Shown: one piece after another, positions 1 through 18,764 of the stretch
Layout of the letters: every line of letters begins with the position of its first letter
Numbering within the stretch: the stretch's first letter is position 1
NCBI GenBank assembly: GCA_029216955.1
Contig: JANAVB010010791.1
Span: forward strand, 1,900,982 to 1,964,981
Length of the DNA: 64,000 nucleotides
Direction of reading: 5' to 3'
Source: Iris pallida
Lineage: Eukaryota > Streptophyta > Magnoliopsida > Asparagales > Iridaceae
Program-made: the position numbers and the translations under genes
The notes under the pieces: model-generated
What the model saw: the letters and a program-made list of their open reading frames with translations, nothing else
Told to the model about the DNA's origin: nothing
Database searches by the model: none

Positions 1-41
1 TAGGATTGGGTTTTGGGCTATTGGGCCCATTGGGCCGGTAA

Positions 42-46
<5 letters not shown>

Positions 47-95
<49 letters not shown>
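47..95. repeat. (TA)n microsatellite
   Basis: Uninterrupted TA dinucleotides inside the LTR fragment. Confidence 0.95.
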
Positions 96-98
<3 letters not shown>

Positions 99-274
99 AA
101 ACTACTTTGAAGGGGTTTTGGGCTATGGCTATTGAGCTTGATTAATATTAAGTTTATATTATTTTTGCTTATTTATTTATAAATAAAAGTTTTTATCACT
201 ATACTAGTTTATAGTATCTTTTAGTTAAAATTTTGAGCTAGCCAATTTGGTTGCATGGTGTGCTAATATATTGG

Positions 275-282
<8 letters not shown>

Positions 283-361
<79 letters not shown>
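283..361. repeat. (AT)n microsatellite
   Basis: About 39 AT dinucleotides inside the LTR fragment. The D, F and H LTRs also carry internal AT tracts. Confidence 0.95.
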
Positions 362-365
<4 letters not shown>

Positions 366-1074
366 AGGTTATTAAAAGATATATAAATATGTTTTGTATT
401 TATAACATAATATATTAATTCTTATGGATTTTGATTATTTTGTTTTTGAATATTATAACTATTCCTAAAATAATATATATCTATTTCCTACAAATTTCCT
501 TCGATTATCGTCTCTCATCTCGACTAGCCAAAATCCTCGTCCTTTACAAATTTGGTACGTCCTCATATCAACCCTAACAAATTTGACCCTTCTGGACCCA
601 ATGGAACTGACCATGCCACCAACCGAGGTCACCTTGTATAGTTGTTACCCCGAAGTCACAGTTCATGCCACATTGATCATTGCAGCACACCAGGCGTACT
701 ATCAGGCAAGACACCTTGTCTTTACTATTTAATTCCTTGCTCAATATCATGCATGTTTTCCTTATTCTAGAAAATATAATTTGTACTTGCAAATTATTAT
801 ATTTTAGTTGCATATGGCTTAGAGTTAAGGGACCACCTTTGTTTGTGTCGCATTCATTGGCCCGACACTTGTGCATCATGAGTCACTAGTCTCATATAGA
901 TCTCGGACGTACGTATCGACTGGCCATCGGTGCGCACATGCCGTACGATAGGCAATAACTGCTAAATAGTTATGGTTGTCTAGAAGACTTAGCGACTTAG
1001 CAGTTATTAGGAATGTCGTGATGTGGATTCAGCACGAGGAGTGCATGGGGAGGGTGAAGACAGTTATTAGGCGC

Positions 1075-1345
1075 AGGGGCTTTCACACCTTTATTTTTCT
1101 CTAGATGCCATTTATGACTCAGTCGAGAGACTAGTGGCCGTGCATTTATTTACTTTTCTCTAGATGCCACTAGTGCCTCGGTTGAAACACAAATGTGTCG
1201 TGCATTTACTTTCCTCTAGCTGCCGTTAGTGACTCACCCAAGAGCTAGTGGCCGTGTATTTATTTTTTTCTAGACGCCCCTTAGTTCTCGCTCGAGTGCT
1301 AATGGGCCGTGCATTTACTTTTCTCTAGATGCCACTAGTGCCTTG
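1075..1345 (+). repeat. ~56-bp imperfect tandem repeat, 5 copies
   Basis: The core CTCTAGATGCCACTAGTG recurs in variant form near 1099, 1158, 1214, 1268 and 1323, at a spacing of 54-59 bp. Each copy also carries a GTGCATTTACTTTT-like stretch upstream. It lies inside the LTR fragment and is non-coding. Confidence 0.8.
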
Positions 1346-1899
1346 GTTGAAACGCTAACGCGTTGTGTTTCTAGCTTCGGGAGCCCTTGTGTGGAACGTT
1401 GTCTTCAAAATGCATTTTCACATAGAATGGTTAAGGACCTTTATTTGTTTAGTCATATATACTTTTCTGTTGAACTTTTATTATTCAGTTATTGGCATTA
1501 TATTATGTGTCTTGTTACGTCCCCCTGAGGACCTGGTTATCTCGCCAGGTGTGTGCTCTTGTCTTTCGCAGGTATTCTAGCCATGGACATCTCTATTCCT
1601 TCGAGGATGATTGCAATTGGATCGTCTTTGCTTCGCTCGCCAAACTTATTTCATTTTCCATGTATTTCGTCTTTTGCTTATTGGTAGTGGATTTGTCTCC
1701 GCCCAACATATTGTACAAATATATTTCCATAGATGATTATATGAATTCTTTATTTTTTTTATTTGTGGATGAGATTAGTTGTTATGGTTTCTACTGCATA
1801 TTACAGCTTATGTATACATACAAGGCCATGTACTTCGTATGTATACAGCTGGCATGTCTACGTTCCTAGTCCTACGTATTTTGGGACTGGGGCGTTGCA

Positions 1900-4531
1900 C
1901 ATTGGTAGCACTTATGATGAAGGTCGTCCAATCCATGAACTGATCGTCGCCCATCCAAAGGCTAATTGCGGGGAGCAACTTCTTCTGGCAGATTTCAATT
2001 AAGGAGCTTTCGGGATTGCCTTGGTGCAATCTCATTATGTTTTGGCGGAACTGCTCGATATAGTTCCTTGTCAGCTCCCTCTCTCCCAGAACGACGTTCA
2101 TGAGAGACGACATTGTCACATCATGCCCCACTTCGTAGAACCTTTCCAGGAATATGTGCTTGAAGCCGTCAAAAGAATGGATGCAGATGTCGGAAAGGTT
2201 GCGGTACCAGTCGAACGTAATCCCTTTCAATGCTCCGATGAATAATCGTGTGAGGATGGCATCGCTATGCGGCAAGTGGTCGGTTGTAACATCAAAATAA
2301 GTCATGTACCGACTAGCAGAGGTCTTCCCATCATACGAATATATATAACGGCTTGTAGCATGGGGGAAAAGGAACATCTCTCCACACGATGTGATATGGC
2401 TGCCGAATTCTGAGGTCTCGGAAGGAGTCTCGGGCATTGAACATAGCTCGAAACTTCTGGACTTCTCTCCTTGCCTCCTTGGCTTCATCCGCAGCTGAAG
2501 GAACAAATGCTCCTAAAGGATCATCACCCAAAGGAGGGGCAGTCATGTTGGAGTCCGTATTGATTGTGGGTCCCTAGCTTGTTTGTCCGGGCGTCCTTGC
2601 TGGTTGAGTTGGCAATGCGGCCTTGATTTCGTCTACAGACTTGACCAAAGATAATAACATGGCTTCAAGTACTTCTTGACGTTGTCGATCAGTCGGTCCT
2701 TCAGGATTGTTGCCGACCATAAAGACTGTTCGTACGTGGGTAGACATGAAAGAGACTATAGAAGAGGTGGTCTCCGTGTCGTACTCTTGTACAGAGAAAT
2801 CGTCGGAGAATGTCAAAATATCGTCTTCCTCGGACTTGGAAGGGGTGCTACCCCCCTGTGCAGGAAGTCGCATCGTCTTGGCGAGGGTGGTCGCCCTCAG
2901 GGAAGTCCAAGTCTGTTGCGTGATTCCGAGGAATCTCTACCCCCCGTGTATGCTCTTGGTATATCGGGTTGTCCCATATATTGAGGAGACTGCTATCCCC
3001 AGCTTCATCTACTCCAAAGGAGGCCGAAGGTGCACCCCCAGGTGTTGAAAGCTTCTTTTTGGATCGAGTGCCTAAATAGACACCCCCTATGGTTATCGGC
3101 AGCAACCCTCCAGAGAAGAGTTTCCTTGCAGTGCTGGCTGAGATTGCTGGGCTGAAAGAGCCCGTCTTCTTTCCTCCTTGTCGGGAGGAACCTTCCGAGT
3201 TAAATTACAGGAGGCGAAAGAAAACTCCTCGTCTTCCAAAATTTGTACCTATTTCTCGAGTTATTGTCGGACATGTGTTGGCTGCTGCAGTCGTTAGAAA
3301 ACGGACTGCCGATCTTCAAGTGCTGCCGACTTGTCGCAGCAGCAGTTGATGATAACTTGGGTGCAATGACGTCCCGAGAGGGACTCATTGCATGCCAAGG
3401 TTGCCTCTTTGCGTTTGTGAGTAATCACCTCCCGCAAGTCGATAGCAGGCTGATCTACCTTTCTACCAAACTTGTGGACTCGGGTATCCCGAGTACACAG
3501 GTGCGTAGGTATCACGTTTGCTCCCTGATCAGAGGTTGCACTTGCTGTCTATCATTGGAGGGAGATTTTAAAGACCCACCCTATCCGTTAGCCCTGGGGG
3601 ACTGGACGCGGGTGGTTTTGTACAACTTTCCATCAGGAGCCCATATAACAGTTAATGGTGCCCGCTGACAGTCAGTAGTTTAGACAGTTGACTGGGCTTG
3701 TTGGGCCCGACTGTCCTAGACTTCTTCAACTTAGCACCTAAAGGCGCATAGTAAGAAGAGTCTTGATTGAATATTCCACATTCTTAATAGGCCGCATGGA
3801 GTCGGGCCCGCATGAGAGACGGTCGAACATAGAGCTTCTGACAGGGTCGCATGAGATATCCTTTCTGAGGCCAAGATTGGCTGCCGCATGGGCCATCTTC
3901 CTGCGGCCAGAGTTGGTTGCCGCATGGGCCATCTTTCTGCGGCCAGAGTTGGCTGCCACATGGGCCGTCATTTTGCGGCCAGAGTTGGCTGCCGCATGGG
4001 CCGTCTTCCTGCGGCTAGAGTTAGCTGCCGCATGGGCTATTTTCCTGCGGTCAGAGTTGGCAGCCGCATGGGTCGCCTGCCTGCGGCCAAAGTTGGCTGT
4101 CGCATGAACAGAATATCCATTTCTCTTATGTGGCCTCTTCTTCGTCCGCATAGATTTTTCTTGTGCCCCCAAATAATCAGTATCGTAGTGTTTTCCTTTC
4201 AAGGATTTGGGGACTGTGGGGTCACTGCAGTCGGAAGCAAAGCCGTAGGAGAGCTTCGATCACCGCCTTGGGTCGAAGAAGGAGCTTCTTCGAGAACTTG
4301 GTCGGGGCAACAATTTTGCGCTTCGACGTCTTGCGGGTTCTGTTTGGGTTGGCTCGCTTTTGTGATGGGCTGACGCTCCCTTCAGAGGGCATTTCTTCGA
4401 AGGCTTGTTGGTCAAAACGGACCATAAGCATTTGCTGTGTAGAGCCGAGCTTGGACGCGTTAGATTACGGCACCAGCTTCTCATCAGAGGAGAAGGATGT
4501 CCCCAGCGAGAGTCGTCATCGTGTTTGCCAT
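1900..4531 (-). pseudogene. gag: gag of element G, broken and 3'-truncated
   Basis: Gag forms the virus-like particle shell of the retrotransposon. An ATG at 4531 (minus) begins MANT, as in the sister copies. Downstream come a 12-residue tandem repeat (about 4110-3880, AHAAANSGRRK-like), a spacer with an NCCCD-type cysteine cluster near 3345, and the gag core between about 2480 and 1905. The core includes YDGKTSASRYMTYF, IGALKGITFDWY and ELTRNYIEQF, typical of the plant retrotransposon Gag domain. A TAA lies near 3295 where copy A has a glutamine codon. Several frameshifts separate the pieces. The sequence stops after IISATN, where the neighbouring LTR was inserted, so the zinc knuckle is missing. 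It cannot make a functional protein. Confidence 0.85.
4500..4518 (-). other. Degenerate primer-binding site of G
   Basis: Minus strand TGACGACTCTCGCTGGGG. It matches the TGGCGACTCTGCTGGGGA site of copy B apart from a substitution and a small indel, and lies 3 nt inside the LTR end. Confidence 0.7.
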
Positions 4532-5019
4532 TAAAATATCAAAGACAGGTGTTACAGAAATACTGAAATTGATTGCAAACTCGCTTGTACAAAGAAAAGC
4601 CTAGAAAGAAATCCTAAGAAACAATCTAAGTACAATTGTTTAGTTTTTGATTCTGGGGGGTGACGGTGGAGGCTCGGAAAAGTGTATCAACTCTGCCTTA
4701 CTCCTTGGCCTATCCGACGCAGTCTTTAGCTCTTGAAGAAATTGCCCTTTGTAGGTTGCTAGCCCCTTGCAGGGGTGTGGCACCCTGCTATTTACAGTGA
4801 TGTGTGTTTTGAGCCGCATAGATGGCCCGTGGCCACATGGCTAATCAGCACGTAAAGACCCTCTCTTTGGCCGCCAGCTAGCAATTTGTTGGGATTTTGT
4901 TGCTGCAAATCTGGGTGGTTGAGACTTGGTCAGACTGCCACGTGTCTTGTCGCAGGATAGGATTAATCTGCTGGAGTCATTTTGAGCCGCATGAGCCTTT
5001 TAGTTTTCGGCCATGTCGG

Positions 5020-5040
5020 GCCGCATAAGACTCATGCGGC
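5020..5040. repeat. Perfect short hairpin GCCGCAT/ATGCGGC
   Basis: 7-bp arms around a 7-nt loop in the G LTR. It is one of several inverted pairings of the family motif. Confidence 0.7.
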
Positions 5041-5178
5041 TTAGTTCGCAATCTCCTTTAGCTTAAGGACTTTTGAGCCGCATATATTCTGCATTTTGAG
5101 CCGCATAAAGCTCATACGGCTTAGGTTACAGTCACCCCTGGCCACATGAAGCTTTAAGACTTTAGGGCCGCATAGGTT

Positions 5179-5203
5179 GAGCCGCATACGGTTCATGCGG
5201 CTC
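5179..5203. repeat. Perfect hairpin GAGCCGCAT/ATGCGGCTC
   Basis: 9-bp perfect arms around a 7-nt loop. It is the clearest inverted pairing of the LTR motif. Confidence 0.8.
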
Positions 5204-5545
5204 GGGTAGCAATCCTTCTGGCCGCATGACTATGTTTAAGCACGTGAACCCTGTTTTTAGTGACATGGCATTTTGTCTGATCACGTCTTATCTTTTTGTC
5301 AGAGTCTCAGAGCTGTCATTTTTTTGTCAGTTTTGACAGAGTTTGTCAGCTTCTTGGCCGTATATCTTCCTTCTGCGGCTCGAATCAGTCTGGTTGCAGA
5401 CGGGCCGCGTGGGGTGCTGAATCTGTCATGCGGCTCTCCTTTATGCGGACCAGTTTGACCCAAAGTACTCATGCGTAGTTTGACCCAAAGTACTCATACG
5501 GCCAGTTGTGATCCGCATGAATCCCATATTTTCTATGCGTCTACA

Positions 5546-6383
5546 GTCGCGATCAAGGATCTAGGCATGATCAAAAATCAAATCATTTAGGCACGATTAT
5601 ACAATCACGATAAATAAGATCAATTGATCATGACTATGAATAATCAAAAATCACCTACGAACGATGGGATCAAAGTTAGATGTATAATCAGGAATCCAAA
5701 TTTAGGCACGACCAAGTATAGGGTCTAGTCACAATAAATGAAAATCACCTAGTTAGCAGGAGTCTAGGCAGGATCAAAGTAAAATTGAAATATGAAATAT
5801 TGAAAACCAAGTGATTATTATGGTTAGGAAGAAAACTAAATAATAATTATAAAGAAAATACGAGGTCATTCTTTTATATGGTCTAACTGATCCTTATGCT
5901 AAAGGATGGTACCCTACGACAATCAAGGAATACCAATAACAAAATCCTGAATCTATCAATCCATGAAAGTTAAACTCTTCTCCTCATACTTCCTACATAG
6001 TCAATTTTTTTATTATGTGCTCACTTGATCCATAATGTAAATATTGTCCTAATCTCCTCTTGTACCTATTCCATTTGTGTCCTGATCTCTTGGAAATAAT
6101 TGCAAGCAACCTCATGAGCTCTTCCTTGAAACATCTACTGCTTTTAAATCGAAACTTGATCTAGGTATGTCATATATCGACCATTATGATACTTTGATGG
6201 TCTAAAATTATGGTGCTTCCTTTTGTCTTATGATTTTTCCTAAACATAACTTTTTCCCAAATTCAATCAAAGTCTGCTACCTTAATCTCACTCTTAAACC
6301 ATTGAAGCTGAAATCCAACGGTCTCTACCGTCTAATCATTGGAGAATCGTGCAACTTACAGAACTATGTTTGTATCATCTAGT
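5546..6383. other. Unassigned AT-rich DNA
   Basis: No gene or element end was recognised. A loose TAGGCA(C/T)GAT-like word recurs between about 5570 and 5780. It is the left flank of element E and is probably old, degenerate intergenic DNA. Confidence 0.5.
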
Positions 6384-6390
6384 CACACAC

Positions 6391-6452
<62 letters not shown>

Positions 6453-6459
6453 ACACACA
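6384..6459. repeat. (CA)n microsatellite at the left edge of E
   Basis: CA dinucleotides with a few changes, directly abutting the E 5' LTR. The opposite edge of E abuts an (AT)n tract at 31349-31416, so E may have inserted into a compound CA/TA microsatellite. Confidence 0.9.
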
Positions 6460-6697
6460 TATAGAAGCATGGAAAATATTGCTTTTAGTCTCACATCGGA
6501 AAGGTGAAGAAGAAAGGGCTCACTCCATTCTATAAATAGAGCCCCCTTGCCTCCTTTGAAAAGGGCACCAACTTTTCTTCCCTCCTTCCAACTTGGACTC
6601 TTCCTACTATGCACCTTCGGGTGCTAAGTCGAAGAAGTCTAGGGCAGTGCGGGCTCAACAAGCCCAGTCAACTGTCCAAGCTGCTGACCGTCAGCAG
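6460..6697 (+). repeat. E 5' LTR, left part
   Basis: It starts TATAGAAGCATGGAAAATAT and includes a CACATCGGAAAGGTGAAG stretch and a TATA box. From about 6585 it becomes recognisable gag sequence (DSSYYAPSGAKSKKSRAV-like). The last 5 bases (6693-6697, AGCAG) are the left target duplication of D. Confidence 0.9.
6531..6539 (+). promoter_or_regulatory. Upstream TATA box of the E 5' LTR
   Basis: TATAAATAG follows CTCCATTC. The same box is at 26015-26023 in the 3' LTR. The LTRs of A and B lack this module. Confidence 0.6.
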
Positions 6698-10493
<3,796 letters not shown>

Positions 10494-10499
10494 CGTTTT

Positions 10500-10530
10500 T
10501 AGTGGTGGCCCATGCAGGTCGAGATTCGCA
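10500..10530 (+). other. Presumed primer-binding region of D
   Basis: TTTTTAGTGGTGGCCCATGC follows the LTR by a few bases. Related chromoviruses usually read TTTTTAGTGGTATCAGAGC here (initiator-Met tRNA; from general knowledge). H has a similar but not identical TGTTGGACCATGCAGGTC at the equivalent place, so the usual primer match looks lost or replaced. Confidence 0.45.
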
Positions 10531-13500
10531 TTAGTACGATTTCGTAGTAGCACAACGACTTAGTTGTACTACTACGAGCCTACTATAGGATATATAAATT
10601 AAGATGTTAGGATGAGAGGATACTCAAATCATTGCTAGGATTCCTTGAGAGATTCCTGGGATGACCCTTGAGAATCTCATTTTGAATTCCGATTTAAACT
10701 CCTTTTTCTTGTTTTGATTCACCTTTTTCCTTGATTTGAATTTGATTTTGTGGATTCATTGTAGAACTTTGAATCCTGGTATTAGTTGATGATTTTGATA
10801 AAATTTTGTAGTTGTTGATTTAATTTTGTATTTAGATTAATATTTTCAAATCCAAGGTACTCAATCACACTTAGGATTCTTTGAGAGATTTCTGGGATGA
10901 CCCCTGAGAAACTCATTTTGAACTTCAATTGGAATTCCTTTTCCTCTTGTTTGGATTCACCCTCATTCCTTGCTATTGAATTTAAGCTTGATGGGTTCCT
11001 CTCGTTTGAACTGATGAGAAGGAACATATCTTCATCATTCTTTCTCGCCGTTATTCCCTTGTATTCTTATTTACCTCTTATCTTAAACTCTGTCTCATTA
11101 CATTAATTACCCATATCTTGTCGTCCCTACTAGATGTACTTCGAAACCCTTGAATCTTCGTATCTTTTGCATGGGGAAGGCTAAGGAAGTGAAGTAAATT
11201 ATGTAGCTCAGGAAAGACGTAACTGGTTATTTTATGAAGATCTAAAGGAAATCAAATATGGAGTGTTCCATATGGAAACTTGAGATAGAAATGTGGTAAA
11301 GGTCTCGAATAGAATAAAGAGATGTATACTGCCAATCTGAAAACAATTACATTTAGAGAAATTTTGGGGTTATGAGATAGTTTGTAGGTATATTCAAAAC
11401 TAATGAGGATATCAGAGGCCAACCTAGTTTTGAGAACTTAGAAAATCTTGGTTATTGATTCTGGGAAAAACTTTACTCTGAGGCTATGTAGAAGGTTAGT
11501 AATGGAAAAGAGAAGTTAATTGTGTTTAATAAGGATATTAAACAAGATGTTGCAAGAAAATGACTAAGGATAGAGAGAACACAAAGTTATGAAAGTTTAG
11601 AGATTGTTGTGAAATATTTTTAGGAGAATAATATTCAAGGATGTAAGTCGAAGAAAATACGGAAGTTGATTTTATGATGGAAGATAAGTTTTGTAAGGCC
11701 TAGAGATTTAAATTAAATAATACGAGGAGAACAATTTGAACAAGTTCAAGGAATTCGTAAACGGGATTTAGAGGTTTTGGGTCAAATTTAAGATAAGGTG
11801 AAAGAACTTGGAAATTTAAATAAATGGTTAATGTTGATTCCTAAATGTGAGGGCTGTGCTTCAAGAGTGATGTTTGGAAATTGGGAATTGCCTACGGTAG
11901 TCATGGTAAGGATTTAAGTAAAGGTTAAATTTTCATATGGAGAATGGTGAGGTAAAGATATGATTGGCAAGTTATGACCAAATGAACTTAAGAGTATCAG
12001 AAGCAGATGACTAACTTGATCTTCATCATTTTTGTGCATTAATTACCACCTCTTGAACTCCCATTTTCTAATTGAGATCCTTGACGTTCCTTATCGTGAC
12101 TTTGATATTCGGAATGTAATACTAGCTGTTACCCTCCAACAAATCTTATATGCAAGGCCTAGACGAGCTCACCTTCGTGTAGGTATATCATGTCCCACTA
12201 AAACCCGTCTTCTTGTACTCTATTTTCTTGATATGATTTTCTGGTCAACTGGCTAAACTATAACCTCTACCATTATACTAAATTTCTTCTTATTTCAATT
12301 AGAAATCCAGCCTTGACTCAATTCTTTCGATCCGACATATGATGGTGTTCTGCTTGTTTCCTTAGATGCTTAACCTTGTACCTTATCTGATTACTTGACC
12401 CGTTGGTTAAGAAACTTGGACTATGTAATTCCTTTCATCATTACCACCCTTATATCTTGTGCTGCTAAATTAGCCTTAGTTTTGCAAGCTTATCTATTTT
12501 CGAGCTTGGTCATGACATATTTTTTTCGGTGGCCACCCACTAACATATTGTCTAATCAGAACCGGTACATGATGGTCTGATCAACCTATTGCACTTTGGT
12601 TCACTTTTTCATGTATTAATCTACGAGAATGGAGACATAGTTAAACTTGACCCTAGAGTCTCATTCGCGACAGCCTTGACAATTCTCCTTGAAATCTTTT
12701 CATCGCCTATGAACCTCGTATTCGTACTCAGTCGAACTAAATTTAATCATGACCTGAACCTCCATCATTGGATGCTCGTTCTCATACTTTGATTTCATTG
12801 ATTTCCCTTCTTGCCCAAATCTCGTTTTATCTCGAAATTGATCAACTTAGATCGTGTCAAGACAAAAATCTATTTGTGATTGTTGTGCCTAAATTTTCAA
12901 TTTTTTGCCATTTTATGGAACAGTAACCTTTTAAGAATTTCTTAGTTGCTTGTTAATGACCAATTTTTATATAGGATGGTAGACAGCCCTACAACCTTGA
13001 TGATTGTTGTTCCCTTACCTTCCTAATTAGGACACCCTAGATTGTTTGTGTGTTGATACCATAGTACTGTTTGGACCTAGAATGATTAGTGTACCTAGGT
13101 GAGACTTCCAACTGCTACGGTATGCCCTGACCTTGTATACTATTCCTTCAAATTGCATGATTTAGATAAATTTTTTTAGACCTTGATTGTTGGGAAATAG
13201 GGACGTCACCCCATTAGTATCAGTTGTAGATATACATAGGTTAGTCCTTGATGTAGGGATGTGTGTCTATAAACATGTAGCTTATAAGATTTATGAGAGA
13301 TTATAGTATCAGCCTTGATAGGATGTACTAGTCTTTTGGTGAGTATAAATGTGTTATGAGAGATAGGGGCCCATATGTCTTAGTAATGCATCATTCCTAT
13401 GGTAATAGAATGTATTAATAGATGGTTAATAGGAAGATAATAGTTTGAGCATACCTATAGCCTATGATCAGTTCTTTTTCATCCTTAGTTAAGACCACTT

Positions 13501-13720
13501 TAAAATAGGTCCAGTCCCTTGGATGTAGGTTCCATTCCATATTTTATTGAAGTTCCATTACCGCCGTACAGCAGAGCAGTGTTGGAGGTATTCCTAGATT
13601 GACACAATTTAGATGTCCGTTTATTATTCCAGTGTTAGAAAGTGTTACCTTAGATATTGGGTAGGTTAGAGGCTCTAGAAGGAGTACTATCGATCTTAAA
13701 TTTCGAGGACGAAATTTTTC

Positions 13721-13735
13721 TAAGGTGGGTAGAGT
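13721..13735 (+). other. Polypurine-like tract of D
   Basis: TAAGGTGGGTAGAGT directly precedes the 3' LTR and follows the TTTCGAGGACGAAATTTTT block. Confidence 0.6.
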
Positions 13736-17444
<3,709 letters not shown>

Positions 17445-17449
17445 AGCAG

Positions 17450-17880
17450 ACACCATTAATTGTAATACAGGCTGCTGATGGAAAGTTATACAGAACCACC
17501 CGCGTCCAATCCCATTTGCGGAACGGACAGGGTGACCGAGCGCAGCGCTTTACTAGCCTCAGGTCAGGAAGCAAATTTTATGGTCCCAAAAGTCTTCCTA
17601 CAACAATCGAGAGCAAGTGCTTTTACTAGCCTTAGATCAGGGAGCAAATATGATACTTACGCACCTGGGCACTCGGGATACCCGGGCCCACAAAATGGAT
17701 GCAAAGGTAGATCAATCTACTCTCAAACCTGCGAGAGGTGGTCATTCATAAACGTAAGAAGAGAAAAGCAACCTTGATGTATGAGGAGCTCTTTCCAGGA
17801 CATCACTGCACCCAAGTCGCCAACAACTACTGCTGCCATAAGACAGTGGCTCCACTATCAAGGCAGTCTGTGTTCTAGCA
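17450..17880 (+). pseudogene. gag-derived segment inside the E 5' LTR
   Basis: Together with about 6585-6697 this matches the N-terminal region of E's own gag (about 19690-20174). Shared landmarks are SYYAPSGAKSKKSRAV, KLYRTTRV, a TFTSLR/LLLALDQGAN stretch in two frames, GHHCTQV and the final SVF followed by a TAG. The same block is in the 3' LTR, so it belongs to the LTR and is not a local accident. It has frameshifts and stops and is not translated as a unit. The stop after SVF is also in E's internal gag (20172), so the captured piece probably came from a close relative of E. Confidence 0.85.
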
Positions 17881-18159
17881 AGTGCGACCTACTGCGCCTT
17901 TCCAACATCATCTCGAAAATATGATGCCAATTGAAGACGTTCTAATGGCCTGCTTTCAACTAAATCCATTACTCAGATGTCTCAATCAGGCGCATCGTCT
18001 CAGTCAAGCGCATCACAATCTTCTGAAGGAGTCCACCGTCAAATCTTCTTCGAACAAGGAGATCAGTCAAAAGGAAGACAAACGAAACTCTCTCAAATCG
18101 TGACATTCGGTACAACACTTTCTCCTAGGGTCCCCATACCCATCCAGCCAGAAGACGTC

Positions 18160-18560
18160 CTTCATGCGGCTCGGTCAGAAGGCATTCCTCATGCAGCTCG
18201 GTCATGAGACATTCCTCATGCGGCTCGGTCATGAGACGTTCTTCATGCGGAGAAGGCATTCCTCATGCGGCTCGGTCATGGGACATTCCTCATACAGCTC
18301 GGTCATGAGACATTCCTCATGCGTTTCGGTTATGAGACGTCCTTTTATGCGGCTCGGTCATACGACTCGGTCATGAGACGTCCTTTATGTGGTTCGATCA
18401 CGAGACATTCCCTCATGCGGCTCGGTCATGAGACGTCCTTCATGCGGCTCGGTCATGAGACATTCCTTCATGCGGCTCGGTCATGAGACGTTCCTTCATA
18501 CGGCTCAGCTATGAGACGTTCTTCATACGGCTCAGCCAGGAGACATCCTTCATACAGCTC
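18160..18560 (+). repeat. 27-bp minisatellite with ATGCGGCTCGG core
   Basis: About 14 imperfect copies of a unit read as TCATGCGGCTCGGTCATGAG plus about 7 more bases. It lies in U3, upstream of the TATA box at 18756. The 3' LTR has the same array at 30455-30860. Confidence 0.88.
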
Positions 18561-18755
18561 GCCACAGAAGATTAGTTGATGCACGTGACAAGATGACCAG
18601 GTCTCAACTGCTCAACAACAATTCACAAAAAATCCTAACAAATCTCCAGCTATCAGTCACAGACCGAGTCTCGAGACATAATTATGGCCATGTGGCCCGA
18701 GGATTTCCTACGTGGTCATCTATGCGGCTCAAAATATCCTTTATCCCAAAATTAC

Positions 18756-18764
18756 TATAAATAG
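18756..18764 (+). promoter_or_regulatory. Downstream TATA box of the E 5' LTR
   Basis: TATAAATAG followed by CAGGGTGCCA. A and B have an equivalent box with the same following stretch in variant form, so this is probably the family's native promoter. Confidence 0.7.

Larger units (their letters stand above)
1..1899 (+). mobile_element. 3' part of a chromovirus-type LTR, H-related
   Basis: The right edge ends ...GGGACTGGGGCGTTGCA at 1899. This nearly matches, in reverse complement, the outer LTR end of element H (45070 and 51548). Other patches also match H in the same order, including one around 1515-1550 (CCTGAGGACCTGGTT) and one around 1684-1703 (GGTAGTGGATTTGTCTCC). The segment is therefore the terminal 1.9 kb of a related large LTR on the plus strand, and its start lies outside the window. 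It cuts the gag of element G, and the 5 bases after it (CATTG) would be one copy of the target duplication. No coding region was recognised. Whether this is a solo LTR or part of a longer element cannot be seen. Confidence 0.75.
1900..5545 (-). mobile_element. Element G: Tat-like Ty3/gypsy retrotransposon, 5' half
   Basis: Read on the minus strand, the order is 5' LTR (5545 to 4522), a primer site, then a long broken gag running down to 1900. There the 1-1899 LTR interrupts it. Protease, RT, integrase and the 3' LTR are not in the window. It is the most decayed of the four family members here: its gag has many frameshifts and stops, and its primer site carries an indel. Family membership rests on the gag core and on the LTR start, which differs by two bases from the usual TGTAGAAGCATGGAAAATAT. 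Confidence 0.85.
4522..5545 (-). repeat. 5' LTR of element G (1,024 bp)
   Basis: On the minus strand the LTR begins TGTAGACGCATAGAAAATAT at 5545 and ends ATGGCAAACA at 4522. The U3 part holds many ATGCGGCTC/GAGCCGCAT motifs. A decayed TATA-like TGTAAATAG lies near 4788-4796, just upstream of a conserved GCAGGGTGCCA stretch shared with E. No second LTR of this element is present. Confidence 0.85.
10494..13735 (+). other. D interior, non-coding
   Basis: No retroviral motif was found in any frame. The interior begins with a TTTTTAGTGGTGGCCCATGC stretch where a primer site is expected. A stretch of about 120 bp is duplicated (10636-10760 and 10872-11000). From about 11160 to 12000 the plus strand is purine-rich, and from about 12020 to 12850 it is pyrimidine-rich. 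The 3' end carries TTTCGAGGACGAAATTTTT. Function is unknown; in such elements the interior may supply packaging or priming signals only. Confidence 0.7.

Noticed and set aside
18160..18560. Regular repeats that could suggest a CRISPR array
   Set aside because: Units are contiguous with no unique spacers, lie in the LTR of a plant retrotransposon and recur in the partner LTR.
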